Below are positions 22,930 to 33,191 of a DNA stretch of 64,000 nucleotides, one piece after another (within the stretch, counting starts at the first letter, position 1; each line of letters opens with the position of its first letter). The stretch spans positions 434,001 through 498,000 of the forward strand of contig CM072152.1 in NCBI GenBank assembly GCA_036850595.1. The letters are read 5' to 3'. The translations under genes and the position numbers were made by a program. The notes below the pieces were generated by a model. The model had not been told where the DNA came from, ran no database searches, and saw only the letters and a list, made by a program, of their open reading frames with translations. The stretch is from Rhyacichthys aspro (taxonomy: Eukaryota > Chordata > Actinopteri > Gobiiformes > Rhyacichthyidae).

Positions 22930-23409
22930 TGTACTTGCAATGCATGTCAACTAGACCATTCTTGAAACTAAGCCTGCACCATCTACTCGCTGCAAGGACC
23001 AATTCACTCTCCTCCATGTAACACGGTATCCCAGCTTGAGGAGACCCTTTCACAATGCTATACCCTGCATCAGCATTCTAGCTTTGATCTCACCTTCAGA
23101 TCTAAAACACTGTCAGGTACAGTGTGTAAGCATAGTATTCACTAACTGAGAAATGATGCTCTTGCACTCTGCTGTACAGGATAGATCTTGAAATACCATG
23201 GATCTTAGATTCAGGCTCAGCTTATTGTCTATGACATCCCTGTTAATGTTAACTTGTGGTCGCCCAACACTTCCATTCCAGTCAACTACACCTACATTGT
23301 CAAATAATGTAGCAACGGTCATGTTTGTTAGACAAGAAGTTCGCATCTCATTGATGTGGTTTGAGCCATCTAAATCAGCAGGGCCGATCAAATGATGCAA
23401 CACATGCAA
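22930..23409 (-). pseudogene. Integrase-type transposon protein remnant
   Basis: On the minus strand a 98-codon frame (23409-23113) contains 'GSVGRPQVNINRDVIDNKLS', resembling the small DNA-binding module 'GRPxxxIxxxxIexlLxxxF' that precedes an integrase core in a class of fish transposons. Further downstream (about 23065-22975), in broken frames, 'LGYRVTWRRVNWSLQRVDGA' resembles the 'GYRVxWRRVxxaLxRVD' element just before the catalytic 'WHID' region of the same proteins. The catalytic core is not found. The superfamily name is uncertain; I recognise the arrangement rather than a named element. Confidence 0.5.
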
Positions 23410-23555
23410 AGCCTTTCACTTAATACACAAATGGCATTTTAAGTCTGAAGTTTTTAGAGGTGTCTCAGCAAGACATTAAACTCCCTGTTTACAGCAATTG
23501 TCACAAGGAAATCCCCAACAGACAAAAGCAACCAAAAACACACGATATAACATAC

Positions 23556-23674
23556 TATAAAAGCGAGCAGAGCAGCTGTGCAGCACAGACACCCCTCACG
23601 CAGCTCTCACTATCACAAACTCTGCAATGATAGCAACCGTATGGCATATTCTGTTTCTTTTCTGGTTTATGTAG
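23556..23674 (+). promoter_or_regulatory. TATA box with short signal-like ORF
   Basis: A good TATA box (TATAAAAG, 23556-23563) is followed 71 bases later by an ATG opening a 15-codon frame, MIATVWHILFLFWFM, strongly hydrophobic like a signal peptide. No matching donor splice site is convincing and no downstream exon is seen. An AATAAA-like signal (aaataaat) lies near 23875. It could be the promoter end of a transposon, an LTR, or a relic exon; chance is possible. Confidence 0.3.
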
Positions 23675-24059
23675 CACTCCAGTGTTTGCCTGTTATTTGT
23701 TCCTTATTTTAAAGTTCAGTGAAGTTAAACTGAGGGCTGACTTTGGATAGTTATAGCCAGATACAGACATAGCCAGAATAAGGCACGTTATTTGTTGTTT
23801 TTTGTTAGGCATTTTGTTGTGTGTTTATTGTTAACAAAACGTTTTGTTCTTGGCCGATAAAACTAAGAAAGAAAATAAATTTAAAAAAAGAAAACATTGT
23901 CAGTTGAATACCCTATAGTTTTACCACCCCCTAATTATTAATATTTAGATAGGCTTATGTGTTTTTAAAAACTTTCAGTGTCAACACACTATATCACATC
24001 TCACTTTACTTCAGAATCAGTTATATTTTTGTACTTCTGCTAGACTTTAGTCAGTTCGT

Positions 24060-25345
24060 CGTATTGTTGACAGGTTTTGAGTTAGTTAGTAGGCTAGCTA
24101 TTAGCTGAGGTCACCTAAGGGTATTTAAGCTAGCTCCTCTGGTGTTGTTGTTACCATTGCGATGGAGTGTGTTTCTTGTTTGTTGTTGTTAGAGAGGCTG
24201 TCTCTACTAGAGAGATGCGTTTGTGAGTTAGAGGAGTTAGAGCAGCAAAGACAGGGTTTAGTTACATTAGATGTGTCAGGGTTTCCCGATAAAGTTAGAT
24301 GCAGGTCTGACAGCAGCCCTGCTCGCATTAGCTCTGGCTCAGCTACTCCGGCAGCTATTGCAGAGAGTGCAGGGTTTGTCCCGGTCCAGCAGCACGGGCA
24401 TGCGAGCAGGGGAGAACCTCCGGTTGTGCGTCCTTGTTCACAGTCACCCGCCCCGACTGCGAACCGGTTCTCGGCGCTTTCAAGTCCGCTTGACTGCGTT
24501 GGTTGCCGGCCTGCTTCGCCTGCGGCCGGCGGGGATGAACAATGCACTCTGGTGATAGGGGACTCCATAACTTGCAATGTTAGACTCGATACGCCAGCCA
24601 TTGTCCGCTGTCTACTGGGGGCCAGGGCATCCGACATAGAGGCCAACCTTAGGGTGCTGGCATCACACAGGAAGGCAGATTCCTCCCAGGCACATAACAC
24701 CACATACAAGCAGATAGTTATTCATGTCGGCACCAACAATGTGAGGATGAAACAGTCAGACACTAAAGACAGCTTAGCTAGGACTTTTGAGCTAAGAGCA
24801 AGATGAGTCGGCATTGATTAATTGTCTCTGGCCCCCTCCCCATAAGGGGTAACGATAAGCAGTATAGCAGGTTAGTTTCCATGAACCGGTGGCAGTCAGA
24901 AAGGTTTTGGTTTTGTGGATAACTGGCCTTCCTTCTGGGGCCGCCCAGGCCTGCTGAGGGCAGACGGCCTGCATCCTACCGGACATTGCGCTGCCATTTT
25001 GTCTAGTAATATAGACAGGGCTATCCGGTGCATTTAACACAAGGAATCTCAGCAGGTCGCAGGGGATTAGAGACCCTGCAAGACAGGAGAGTGTGGGTGT
25101 TGAGTCGGGTGTTGATGTTGTAGCTGTTAGTTGTCTGGTTAGGACACAGAGTCGCAGTCTTAATTGCCTCTCTGTTTCTTCTCTTGGAACCTTTCACCCC
25201 ATAGAGACTGTGTCTGTCCCCCAAGATATTTTCAGTACTCAAATAAGAGAACAATTGAAACCATTAAAGTCATCTTCTCTGCCCACTTTTATGCAGCCAT
25301 ATAAAGCCCACAATGTAAAACACAGCATCTCCTGGTCATAATGAG
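24060..25345 (+). mobile_element. 5' part of a LINE with esterase-like ORF1
   Basis: Segment carrying a LINE ORF1 and the beginning of the inter-ORF region; no endonuclease or polymerase follows, and from 25345 the sequence is unrelated. Clade likely CR1/L2-related, since ORF1 with an SGNH esterase-like domain is known in those LINEs. Confidence 0.6.
24162..24806 (+). pseudogene. LINE ORF1 protein, coiled coil plus SGNH-hydrolase-like domain
   Basis: 214-codon frame. Residues 5-30 are a leucine-rich heptad stretch ('LLLLERLSLLERCVCELEEL') that fits the coiled coil of LINE ORF1 proteins. A Ser/Pro/Ala-rich linker follows to about residue 125. Then 'CTLVIGDSITCNVRLDTPAI' gives the GDS(I) nucleophile block and 'YKQIVIHVGTNNVRMKQSDT' the block normally G-x-N-D; here the Asp is Asn (GTNN). 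The frame then shifts: downstream bases still read 'YSRLVSMNRWLSERFWFCG' in another frame, so the C terminus is detached by a frameshift near 24800. Host esterase genes lack this coiled-coil arrangement, so I take it as LINE-derived. Confidence 0.7.
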
Positions 25346-25607
25346 AGAACTTTTGGTAATTGTTTTCCCTTTCCAACTCAGAACATTAAAACTGCCATGT
25401 CATAAACTAAAAATGGTCATACCGAGTAAAAAAACCTAAAAAATAAAATATCTTAAGTATTTGCCCGACTTAGTGAGGAAAATAATTAGCTAAATCATTT
25501 CCATGGTTTTATAGCCTACATATCATATCACCAACATGTATGATAAATAATTTTAGACCTGGATAAATTTGCTTAACTTAAACACCATTATACCGAATAT
25601 GCCACAT
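25346..25607. other. AT-rich spacer before the L1-like LINE
   Basis: No feature recognised. Ends at a T-rich run that is the poly(A) tail of the minus-strand LINE. Confidence 0.5.
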
Positions 25608-25736
25608 TTTAACTTTTTTTTTTTTTTTTTTTGGTCACTTAGTTTTTATTAAGTTTTTTTTCAATAATAACAACATTCTAACAAAAACAAAATGCATTTG
25701 CCTGGGAAACATTTTACAACTTACTTACAACTTACA

Positions 25737-26283
25737 TCATATTTTCATGTAAATTGACCATTTTTTCCATTTTTTGTCCATTTGTGGTCCTTGTAGTTTC
25801 AGTCTGTGTGTCAGTTTTTCCATTAAGAATATATCCTCTACTATTGCGATCCATTGGTCCCTTGATGGTGTGTCAAATTTACCCCAATTTCTTGTTATTG
25901 CTTTCTTAGCTGCTATCAACAATGTTTTTACTAAATATTTATCACTGTCATGAATGGTACCGTCTGAAAATTTACATAAATAAAGTACATCAGGTATAAG
26001 TGGGACCTTGTATCCCAAAACATTATATAAGACATCACAAATAGTTTTCCAGAACATGTGAATGTCTCTTTAGCTGTTTACTTTTCAATTTTGGTGTAAT
26101 AAAAAATCTTATAAGATTCTTCCAGGCAAACTTCCTCCGTGTTCGGGAGCTGGTGATTGTATGATGAGGCTTCCACATTTTTTCCCATTCTAAATCCTCA
26201 ATATTAATGTTTAGCTCTTTTTCCCATTTATTCTTAATAACTTTAGTCATATTTTTATTTGTATTTGTTAGGGCTTTATACAA
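25737..26283 (-). pseudogene. L1-like ORF2 C-terminal region
   Basis: Two overlapping frames: 'NKNMTKVIKNKWEKELNINI' with 'EKMWKPHHTITSSRTRRKFA', then 'DVLYNVLGYKVPLIPDVLYL' and 'LLIAAKKAITRNWGKFDTPS', ending 'MDKKWKKWSIYMKI' before the tail. This is the conserved C-terminal domain of Tx1/L1-like ORF2 ('W.KEL' ... 'AKKAI...W'). The usual Cys-rich 'C.......H' pair in the middle reads 'LRFFITPKLKSKQLKRHSH' without the cysteine. Frameshift at about 26050. Confidence 0.8.
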
Positions 26284-26817
26284 TGTTGTAATTATTCTAA
26301 GGTTACTATCACCTTGGCCTGTATTACTGTTCCATAATAGTTTCTCATCTGAAGATATCTAAAAAAGTTGTGTTTCCCCAGTTTGAATTTCTGTGCTACA
26401 TGTTGAAATCTGCATCTACATCTGCCCATTCTTCTCTAAAACACATCACGCTGTGATCCCTTTGGTTGTCCAATATTTATGACTTTTATCATACACTGCA
26501 GGTTTAAATTTATTATAATGCTATCCATTTTAATTTTGTTGCATTTTTTGGGGGGATTTTATGTACCATAAGTAGTTTCCATATGGCTAGTGTGTGTTTA
26601 GTTATGGGATCCAAATGAACCATATTCTTTTCAAACATATCCCTATCTCCAATCACGCTTTTAATAGGTTGTTCTAATACTCTTGTTTCAATATCTTTCC
26701 ACTTCCCATAATAATCTAGTAATAATAGATATTTTATTTGTGAGGCATAGTAGTATTCTTTTTCCCCCTTTTCTTTAGGGAGCTGGAAGGTTTCATATTT
26801 TACCCTGAGTCCTTTAC

Positions 26818-26892
26818 CCCCAAAAAAAAAAAAGTAAAATAAATAAAATTAAAATAAATAAATAAATAAATAAAAATAAATAAATAAAATAA
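26818..26892. repeat. A-rich/(AAAT)n microsatellite inside LINE
   Basis: A run of A followed by repeated 'aaataaat' units; it interrupts the LINE between 'FRRP'-type coding remnants and is not found in the protein pattern, so it is a later insertion or expansion. Confidence 0.85.
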
Positions 26893-26940
26893 ACCTAGAG
26901 ATAATCCTGTCCCATGCTGTAAATTGCGAAGTAGTGACTT

Positions 26941-27593
26941 CTACCGGTAAAGCTTGAAATAAAAACAAAATTTTGGCAAGATGTTCATCTTTACAATCTC
27001 AATCCTTGAACTAAAGTCTAATGGGAGAGTATTCCATCTTTCTATATCTCTTTGTATTTCCTCTTGTACTTCAGTATAGTTAATATTATTAAGGTTTAAA
27101 AAATCTTGTGTCACTTCTATACACAAATATTTAAAAGATTTCAGTTTCCAATTAAATTTGTAGGTTTTCTCAATATCTTTTGAAGGGGTATAATTGGATT
27201 TAAGTACCTGAGTTTTTGATATATTTATCCTGTATCCAGAAAGGTACCCATACATTTCTAGTAATTTCATCAGTTTGGGAAGCGATGTGTTTGGATGCTT
27301 GAGGAAGGCTACAACATCGTCAGCGAAGAGCCCAATTTTATGCCCCACTCCATTGATTATTACGCCTTTAATTTCTTGGTCTTGTCGTATAGCTTGAGCC
27401 AGGGGCTTGATGAACATTGCCAAGAGGCTTGGCAAAAGGCAACATCCCTGTAGATCTCTGTAAGCTAAATTTCCCAGTCAGACTTCCATTTATCTTCATT
27501 CTAGCCGTGGGTTTGTTATATATTGTTTTGATAATACCTATTGATTTATTGTTGAAACCAATTCTTTCTAGTGTTAGATATAGAGATTTCCAA
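26941..27593 (-). pseudogene. L1-like ORF2, palm to thumb
   Basis: Continues after the insertion with 'NWKSLYLTLERIGFNNKSIG', 'TARMKINGSLTGKFSLQR' (motif B region), a one-base shift, then 'LAMFIKPLAQAIRQDQEIKG', 'HKIGLFADDVVAFLKHPNTS' (motif C, F-A-D-D intact) and 'GYRINISKTQVLKSNY' (motif D). The last 164 codons are open. Two frames are needed, so the protein is not made. Confidence 0.85.
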
Positions 27594-27597
27594 TTAA

Positions 27598-28800
27598 AGG
27601 TGGAATAGAAGATGTTTTTGTATACATTTTTTGTTATATTTTATAAATTTGTTTTTACTTGCATATAAGACATCGGAAAATAAGAGGTCTTGAAAAATAA
27701 AATTTATTACATGCCAATTGTAGAAGTGGTGGTGCCTTAAAAACATTAACCAATCAAAAACGCTCTCATCGCGTGTTCTATTGGTCAATCAGCCTGTCAA
27801 TCACTCCTGCTACGTGAGGCCGGAAGCGTGCGCGTTCACGTATTCTGTTTACAGCTGCTTTTGCGTTGCTACCGTTAAACAGCCTCACTGTGCAGCTTAA
27901 CTGTCAGGCACAGACTGCTCCTTCGTGCAGCTCCATTGTCAGAACCACATAGTCATTTATTTCCCTTTTTTTCTTTTTCTCTTTATTTATTTGTGTAGAT
28001 GGGGGACAGAAGGCACAGCGAGGAATACGCTGCTCGACAGGTACGTTTTAGGCTCAATGTTTTGTTGTCATATTAAAAACTGTTATCTGGTGTTTGTGAC
28101 ATTGTATGAAGAGAATCGGTAGCCTGGCCAGCCAGACCGACTTTCTCATTGTATTACATACAGAGAAAGTTAGTCTGGGATCGATGGATTTAAACAGGAT
28201 TTCAAGGCAGGACCATGGGCAGAACTAACGCTCGCTGAGTGAACCAATCAGAGAAGCCACGGATGTGACGTAAGGAAAGCGAAACTTATTCTAGTTGTTA
28301 ACAAACCACAGCGTACACCAGCGTGGCTCGAGAGAGAAGATGCTTCGGTGACGGTGAATGACTTCTGTTGTTTTTGTCAGAAAAATCTGAGGACACAGGG
28401 TGTAATATCGAGTTTAGTGCTTATTTCGATCGTTGTAAGCTACCGAAACCTGCTACTGTTTTCTCGCGCTCAATATGAAACAAAATCCCGCCTCCCTCGC
28501 TACGATTGGTCGGAAAGAAAGCGCCGGAGCAGAAATCGGAGGCAGATTGGGCGATTCCAGACTAACTTTCTCTGTATGTAATACAAAGAGAAAGTCGGTC
28601 TGGCTGGCCAGGCTAGAGAATCGGGGCCAGTCAGCTGTGAAGCGCCGTCTGTTAGTCTCTGGCGCGTGCGTGTTGTTTTGGAGGCAGGACCTCGGAAAGA
28701 ACTGTGAAACGAGTCGGCGGGTCTTGCGCATGCGCATTATTCAAAAACTGGCTAACAGTCGCTGCTGTCTGAATGTTCGCAAACATCTTCTATTCCACCT
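27598..28800. mobile_element. TTAA-target non-autonomous transposon (Kolobok/piggyBac-like), copy 1
   Basis: Ends are perfect 20-bp inverted repeats AGGTGGAATAGAAGATGTTT, flanked on both sides by TTAA (27594-27597 and 28801-28804). A second copy at 47905-48748 shares the interior and the right end. TTAA targets are used by piggyBac and Kolobok superfamilies; the TIR does not start CCC as most piggyBac do, and fish Kolobok elements are common, so I lean to Kolobok. A short exon-like stretch 'EGTARNTLLDR' before a GTACGT donor (about 28005-28047) is the eroded equivalent of the better copy at 48396-48512. It is itself split by the element at 28120. Confidence 0.85.
28120..28615. mobile_element. 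496-bp element with 59-bp TIRs and 9-bp TSD (Mutator-like)
   Basis: Left end begins TAGCCTGGCCAGCCAGACCG and matches the reverse complement of the right end for 59 bases with one mismatch (position 29). Flanks are GAGAATCGG at 28111-28119 and 28616-28624, a perfect 9-bp duplication. Each TIR is itself a hairpin: AGACCGACTTTCTC pairs imperfectly with GAGAAAGTTAGTCT. Long TIRs with 9-bp duplications are the Mutator (MULE) signature; hAT would give 8 bp and that register does not fit. It contains a small plus frame with a Cys-x-x-Cys ('VNDFCCFCQKNLRTQGV', about 28351-28401) of unknown function. Sits inside the TTAA element. Confidence 0.85.
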
Positions 28801-28804
28801 TTAA

Positions 28805-29276
28805 CACAATTAAATGCCTTTTCAGTGTCAATGCTCATAATTACTCTACTTTTGTTTTCTCTTTGTGCACACTCAGTTATGTGGAGGGTTATTCGTATAT
28901 TATCATGTGTTTGCCTCCCCTGTATAAATCCCGTTTGGTCCTTGTCAATTATTTCTGACAGGAATAAATTTAGTCTTTTAGAGATTATGGAGGTAAAAAA
29001 TGTATAATCGATATTTAATATCGAGATTGGTCTGTAATTTGCACAGCATTCCTTGTCTTTGCCTGGTTTTGGGATAACTGAAATTATTGCTTCTGACCAA
29101 GAAGCTGGCATTTTGTTTTTCTTAAGAGTCCAATTCAGTGAATTGTGAAGAATTGGTACAAGTTCCTTCTTAAATATTTTATACCATTCTGCTGGAAAAC
29201 CATCACTTCCAGGTGACTTGTTATTCTTTAGTGACTTTATAGCTTTCAGTATCCCATCCCCAATTTCAATGGTCAC
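28805..29276 (-). pseudogene. L1-like ORF2, reverse transcriptase N-terminal part
   Basis: Open frame reading 'LKNNKSPGSDGFPAEWYKIF' (fingers entry, the 'K-x-PG-DG' hallmark), 'SEAIISVIPKPGKDKECCAN' and 'YRPISILNIDYTFFTSIISK' (motif 1/2), 'FIQGRQTHDNIRITLHITEC' and 'VIMSIDTEKAFN' (motif A: the first Asp present, A-F-D has become A-F-N). The wording is that of the L1/Tx1 group rather than the L2/CR1 elements elsewhere in the window. The frame is intact until it runs into the inserted transposon at 28800. Confidence 0.88.
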
Positions 29277-29285
29277 ATGACAAGA

Positions 29286-29633
29286 AAAATGTACAGTTTT
29301 AAAGATACAGGGGGTGGATCAACTTACCCACTGGCTCATCTTACCCCACTTCCCCCTACCGATTTATTTATAACAATTTACAACTGAAGAAGGTCAAACT
29401 TCATTCAAGCCTGTTGGGTACTGTTTCAAGACATGCAAAGAATTATGGTCTATTTTGACCATCTAGTGACCATTGCTGCTCACTCCTTTTACTGTTGAAC
29501 TGAGGGAAACTTTGAGTGCACTACATGTCACTTCCGACATATTTTGACACAGCCATAAAGACTATCACTCGGCAACACTGACAGGGAGCAATAGAGAAAG
29601 ACGCAAACAATGACAGAGAGAGTGAAAAAGATA
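29286..29633. other. Intergenic DNA between L1-like LINE and Tc1 remnant
   Basis: No feature recognised; unique sequence up to the TA target of the Tc1-like end at 29634. Confidence 0.5.
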
Positions 29634-30060
29634 CAGTGCCATGAAAAAGTGTGTAGCGTATAGTGTTAATTTCGTTAACGAAAACTAAACGAAAATATTT
29701 TCGTCAACGCACATTTTTCACGGGACGAAAACTGGACTAGACGAGACTAAAACCCCCATTAATAAACGATAACTGGGACTAAATCAGTATGCATTTTTGT
29801 GGACTAATAAAGACGAGACGAAAATGTAGTTCACTAAATAAAGACCAGGCTAAAATCTATGGACAAAAACGAGACAAAAATTACATTATATTATTATATT
29901 ATTATACGATATGATTTTGTCAAATCCTGTCTCCTCCGCCTCCACCTTCTCCTTGGCTCTTCCGCCACTCACACAGTGACACACCTCCTTTCAACCCTGC
30001 AGCGGGCACAGAGTACAGTAACACATGGGACAGACGTGAGGTGGATTCACGGAGTCAACA

Positions 30061-32076
30061 TGCTTTGCACGGGGCCCAGGAGAAAGAGGAGACGAGACAT
30101 ATGGACACATTTCCGATATATTGAATTAGAGAAAAAAACTGAATGCTTGATTTTGGTCAAAGGGAAGGAATGTGGGCACAAGGTTGCTGGGAAAAACACA
30201 ACCAACTTGAAGAGACACATCGCAGTTCACCACAAAGACATCATGGTAAGTTAACAAAATGTTTGGTGGTGGTTGTTTACAACGTAACATTAAACCAATG
30301 GCTATAATGTTCCAACAATAACGTTAAACCGAGCGCAAACTAATGCTGGCGAACTACGCAAAGCTACGTAGCATGTAGCCATAGTAGCCACTTGTTAATA
30401 GGATAGTTATGTTTTTAGTATGAGTTTGAAATGGATTGTTAAATGTAGTTTTTACAGATAAAAAAAAATAAAAAAAATAGGCCTATATGCTTTACTTATA
30501 CACTTTGATTTCATGTTATGCTGTGCATCTATCCTGACATTGTATTAATTCCTGTTCCAGATTGAAGATACACCTACAACAACCAACCAACCACCCAGAA
30601 ACAATGATAGGCCAGCCATACAAGCTTCCTTAATTGCCCACACCAAATATAAAGCTGACTCTCAGGACCAACGCTCCAAAGAGGAAGCCATAGCACTGTG
30701 GGTAGGCCGGACAGGCCTCCCTTCAAGGACTGTGGAAAATGAGGATTTTGTCAAGATGATTGAGAAGCTTGATAAAAGACTCACTGTGCCAAAAAAAACT
30801 AAAATTAAAAACATTGTGGACAAAGTATACCTGGCAGAAAAGGACAAATTCAAACAAAGACGCAGATTAAGCATTGGCTTAGATATTTGGACCAAAAAGG
30901 GTCTCACAGCTTCCTATCTTGCAATCAGTGCTTGTTATTTTAACTCAGACGACAATAAGGCAGAACACATACTCCTGAGTCTAAAGCAAATGGCACACTG
31001 CTTATGCTATCGCGACTCTTGTGGAGGAGTGCACAACAGAATGGGGGATCCCAAAAGAAAAAATCCTCACTGTCATCACAGATAATAGGAGCAACATGGT
31101 TGCTGCTTTCCGACGCAACAATGAAGAGGACAACGAATCCAGCCTTGAGGAGGACAGTCTCCAGGATACTGATGAAGAGGGAGAAGACCTTGATGTTAAT
31201 GAATGCATTGAAAGGTCAGTATGTGTGCATGATGTTTTCAGGGATTAGTTCAACTTCTCAGTCACTACAACTTATTTCAGTTTATTGAAGCAGGATATAA
31301 AATGTGATATATACAAAAATCTATGGCCATATTGTGTTAGAGCTGTTTCTAGTAAAATACTGGTGCAGCAGTAGATAGATAAGATGTGACTGTTTTATAT
31401 TCTAAAATGTCATCTGCAATCAGACATTTTAGTATTGTGTGTGGTTATAAGTATGTTCTAATGCTTATGAAAAGACTGTGTTCCACTTTCTTTCCATTAG
31501 GTACGGAACATGGGAGAGGACACCCTGCGTGGTCCATACCCTTCAGCTTGTCGTCAACATGATCCAGAAGGAGCCTGCAATTAAGAAACTGCTGGACAAA
31601 CTCAGGCACCTGGTGAGGCTATTCCGCAAATCATCCGTTGCAATAGAGCAGTTACTGGGAAAGTGTGGACTCACCAGTGACTGTCCAACCAGATGGTCCA
31701 GTACTTATTTGATGATGTCTCGTGCTCTTGAAGTGAAGGACCATGTTACATCGGTAGCTGCATGAGCATGAACTGGGACAGCCTGCAACCCAGTGAGTGG
31801 CATAAGCTGGCAGTCCTCAAGGACTTGCTCCTTCCATTTGCAGAACACACAAAGGTACTTGAAAGCGACACCAATTCCCTCGTTGTGCCTGCATTGTTGG
31901 ACTTGAGAGAGCACCTGTCTGAGTTCTCCCGATGCCAAATCTACAAGGATGCAGCTACACTGGCACAGAAGATGAGTGCAAATATGGAGCTACGCTTTGG
32001 CCTTTTTCTTGATGTCACAGATGACAGGTTCTCTCCTCTCGCTGCAGCTGCCTGTTTAAACTTGAATAAACGTTGA
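30061..32076 (+). pseudogene. hAT transposase (BED/ZBED type), split and frameshifted
   Basis: Three exon-like blocks. Block 1 (30061-30245) encodes a BED zinc finger: 'RRDIWTHFRYIELEKKTECL', a Cys at 'KGKECGHKVAG', and 'TTNLKRHIAVHH' (His-x4-His type ligands), ending at a GTAAGT donor. Block 2 (30561-31214), after a 'tgttccag' acceptor, has 'RRRLSIGLDIWTKKGLTASY' (first catalytic Asp, D-I-W-T) and, after a one-base shift near 30995, 'ILTVITDNRSNMVAAFR' (second Asp, T-D-N). Block 3 (31501-32076), after 'tttccattag', has 'CVVHTLQLVVNMI' and 'DCPTRWSSTYLMMSRAL' (T-R-W-S-S-T). A frameshift with stop at about 31763 separates the rest. The catalytic Glu and the C-terminal dimerisation domain are missing. 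Confidence 0.85.
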
Positions 32077-32079
32077 CGG

Positions 32080-33073
32080 ATCAACTAACAGACTTAAAAG
32101 TTGCTCAATGAATAAAGACTTACCTTTTTGAACAAAAGACTTGATAAAGGTGATAAGCCTTACCTTTATCTCTCCAGTTTATGTTGTCAATGTGAATACA
32201 TGCACATACATCCTAAAGAAATGTTGTTTTAACTGTGAATACATATGTACAGTCTAAAGGACTATGATTATTGACCATAGAACATTGTTTTATGTTTGAA
32301 TGCATTGTGTTATTATTTGAAGGTGGTAATATGAAGCCTTTGTATGAGATCATCTTTAACCCCTGCTAGTCGGACAAAGAAACTCTTCCGTCCGTTGCAT
32401 AGACATGTCTAAACAGTTTTGAGAGTGTTGGCACCTCAGTTCGTGTTCAGCCCAAGGCAGAGAGAACCCAAAGCAAATCCACCAAGAGCCATCCACAGAG
32501 GAGCACAACAGTCAGCTAGCATTGGGGACCCAACTCCGAACCATCATTGGCAGTACCGAGAAGTTTGGACCCATTGGTACCACCACCATTCCTGTTGTCT
32601 CCAGGCCTCTGACCTCTTGCCTCCAGCCTTGGCTCTTCCAGTAAGATCTACACAGTTACTTGATACAGAGTTGGCATAAAGATTAAACTTAACTTAAACC
32701 TAACAAAAATTTAGCTTAACTCTTTTAGACCGTTCGTTCGTTAACTGTGTTAATTTTTCGATTTATTCCCGTAAAATTATATCCCACCTTCAATAAGAAA
32801 GGTTTATTGTTTCAATCCATGAATACACTCCTGTTGTTTATTGTTGATTCAATCTGCATATTCAAATGCTGTCTGTTTGTTAATTCTGCTCAATAAACGT
32901 CATGATTTCTCACTAATTTATGCTTAGGTTTGCGGTTGTTTCATTTCACTGTCTGACTTAAGAACTCAAATTCATATCAGGCTTTATTATTCTTTTCCTC
33001 TTTGAGGTGGTGCCCCGAAACAATTTAACTTTATCACTTAGCCTAATTCTCTCTTTTTACAAATGTTTGCTAC
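32080..33073. other. Non-coding right part of the insertion
   Basis: No transposase sequence continues here. 'gttaactgtgttaatttttc' at about 32733 partly repeats the hAT left end in direct orientation, perhaps a second degraded copy. Not otherwise assignable. Confidence 0.4.
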
Positions 33074-33191
33074 AAGTGTTTGCTCCCTTCCTGATTTCTT
33101 GATTTATTGCACATTTGTCACACTTAAATATTTCAGATCATAAAACAAATTTAAATATTACACAAAGATGATGCAAGTAAATACATCTGCA

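Larger units (their letters stand above)
25608..29285 (-). mobile_element. L1/Tx1-like LINE, 5'-truncated, split by nested transposons
   Basis: Minus-strand LINE whose tail is the T-run at 25613-25633. The ORF2 polymerase is present in pieces from 29276 down to about 25740; the endonuclease is lost by 5' truncation near 29285. A TTAA-target element of 1203 bp (27598-28800) splits the coding region. Removing it restores the order 'TEKAFNCV' then 'NWKSLYLTLERIGF' in the same frame. An AT microsatellite has expanded at 26818-26892. Confidence 0.85.
29653..33073 (+). mobile_element. BED-finger hAT inserted in the Tc1 remnant
   Basis: Left end includes TAGTGTTAATTTCGTTAACG and a run of 'cgaaaactaaacgaaaat', a hAT end common in teleosts. 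The junctions with Tc1 share AAGTGT (29647-29652 and 33074-33079), 6 of the expected 8 bp (AAAAGTGT / ACAAGTGT if one substitution is allowed). I could not find a matching inverted 3' end, so the right boundary is set by where Tc1 resumes, and other sequence may lie within 32080-33073. Confidence 0.6.

Noticed and set aside
24125..24709. 194-codon minus-strand frame
   Set aside because: Antisense to the LINE ORF1 with coiled coil and SGNH-like motifs; no own similarity.
24162..24806. A host lipase/esterase gene
   Set aside because: The combination of coiled coil, low-complexity linker and GDSI block is that of a LINE ORF1, and the catalytic G-x-N-D is altered.
30061..32076. A domesticated host ZBED gene
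   Set aside because: Frameshifts in blocks 2 and 3, missing C-terminal dimerisation domain and hAT terminal sequence upstream indicate a dead transposon.
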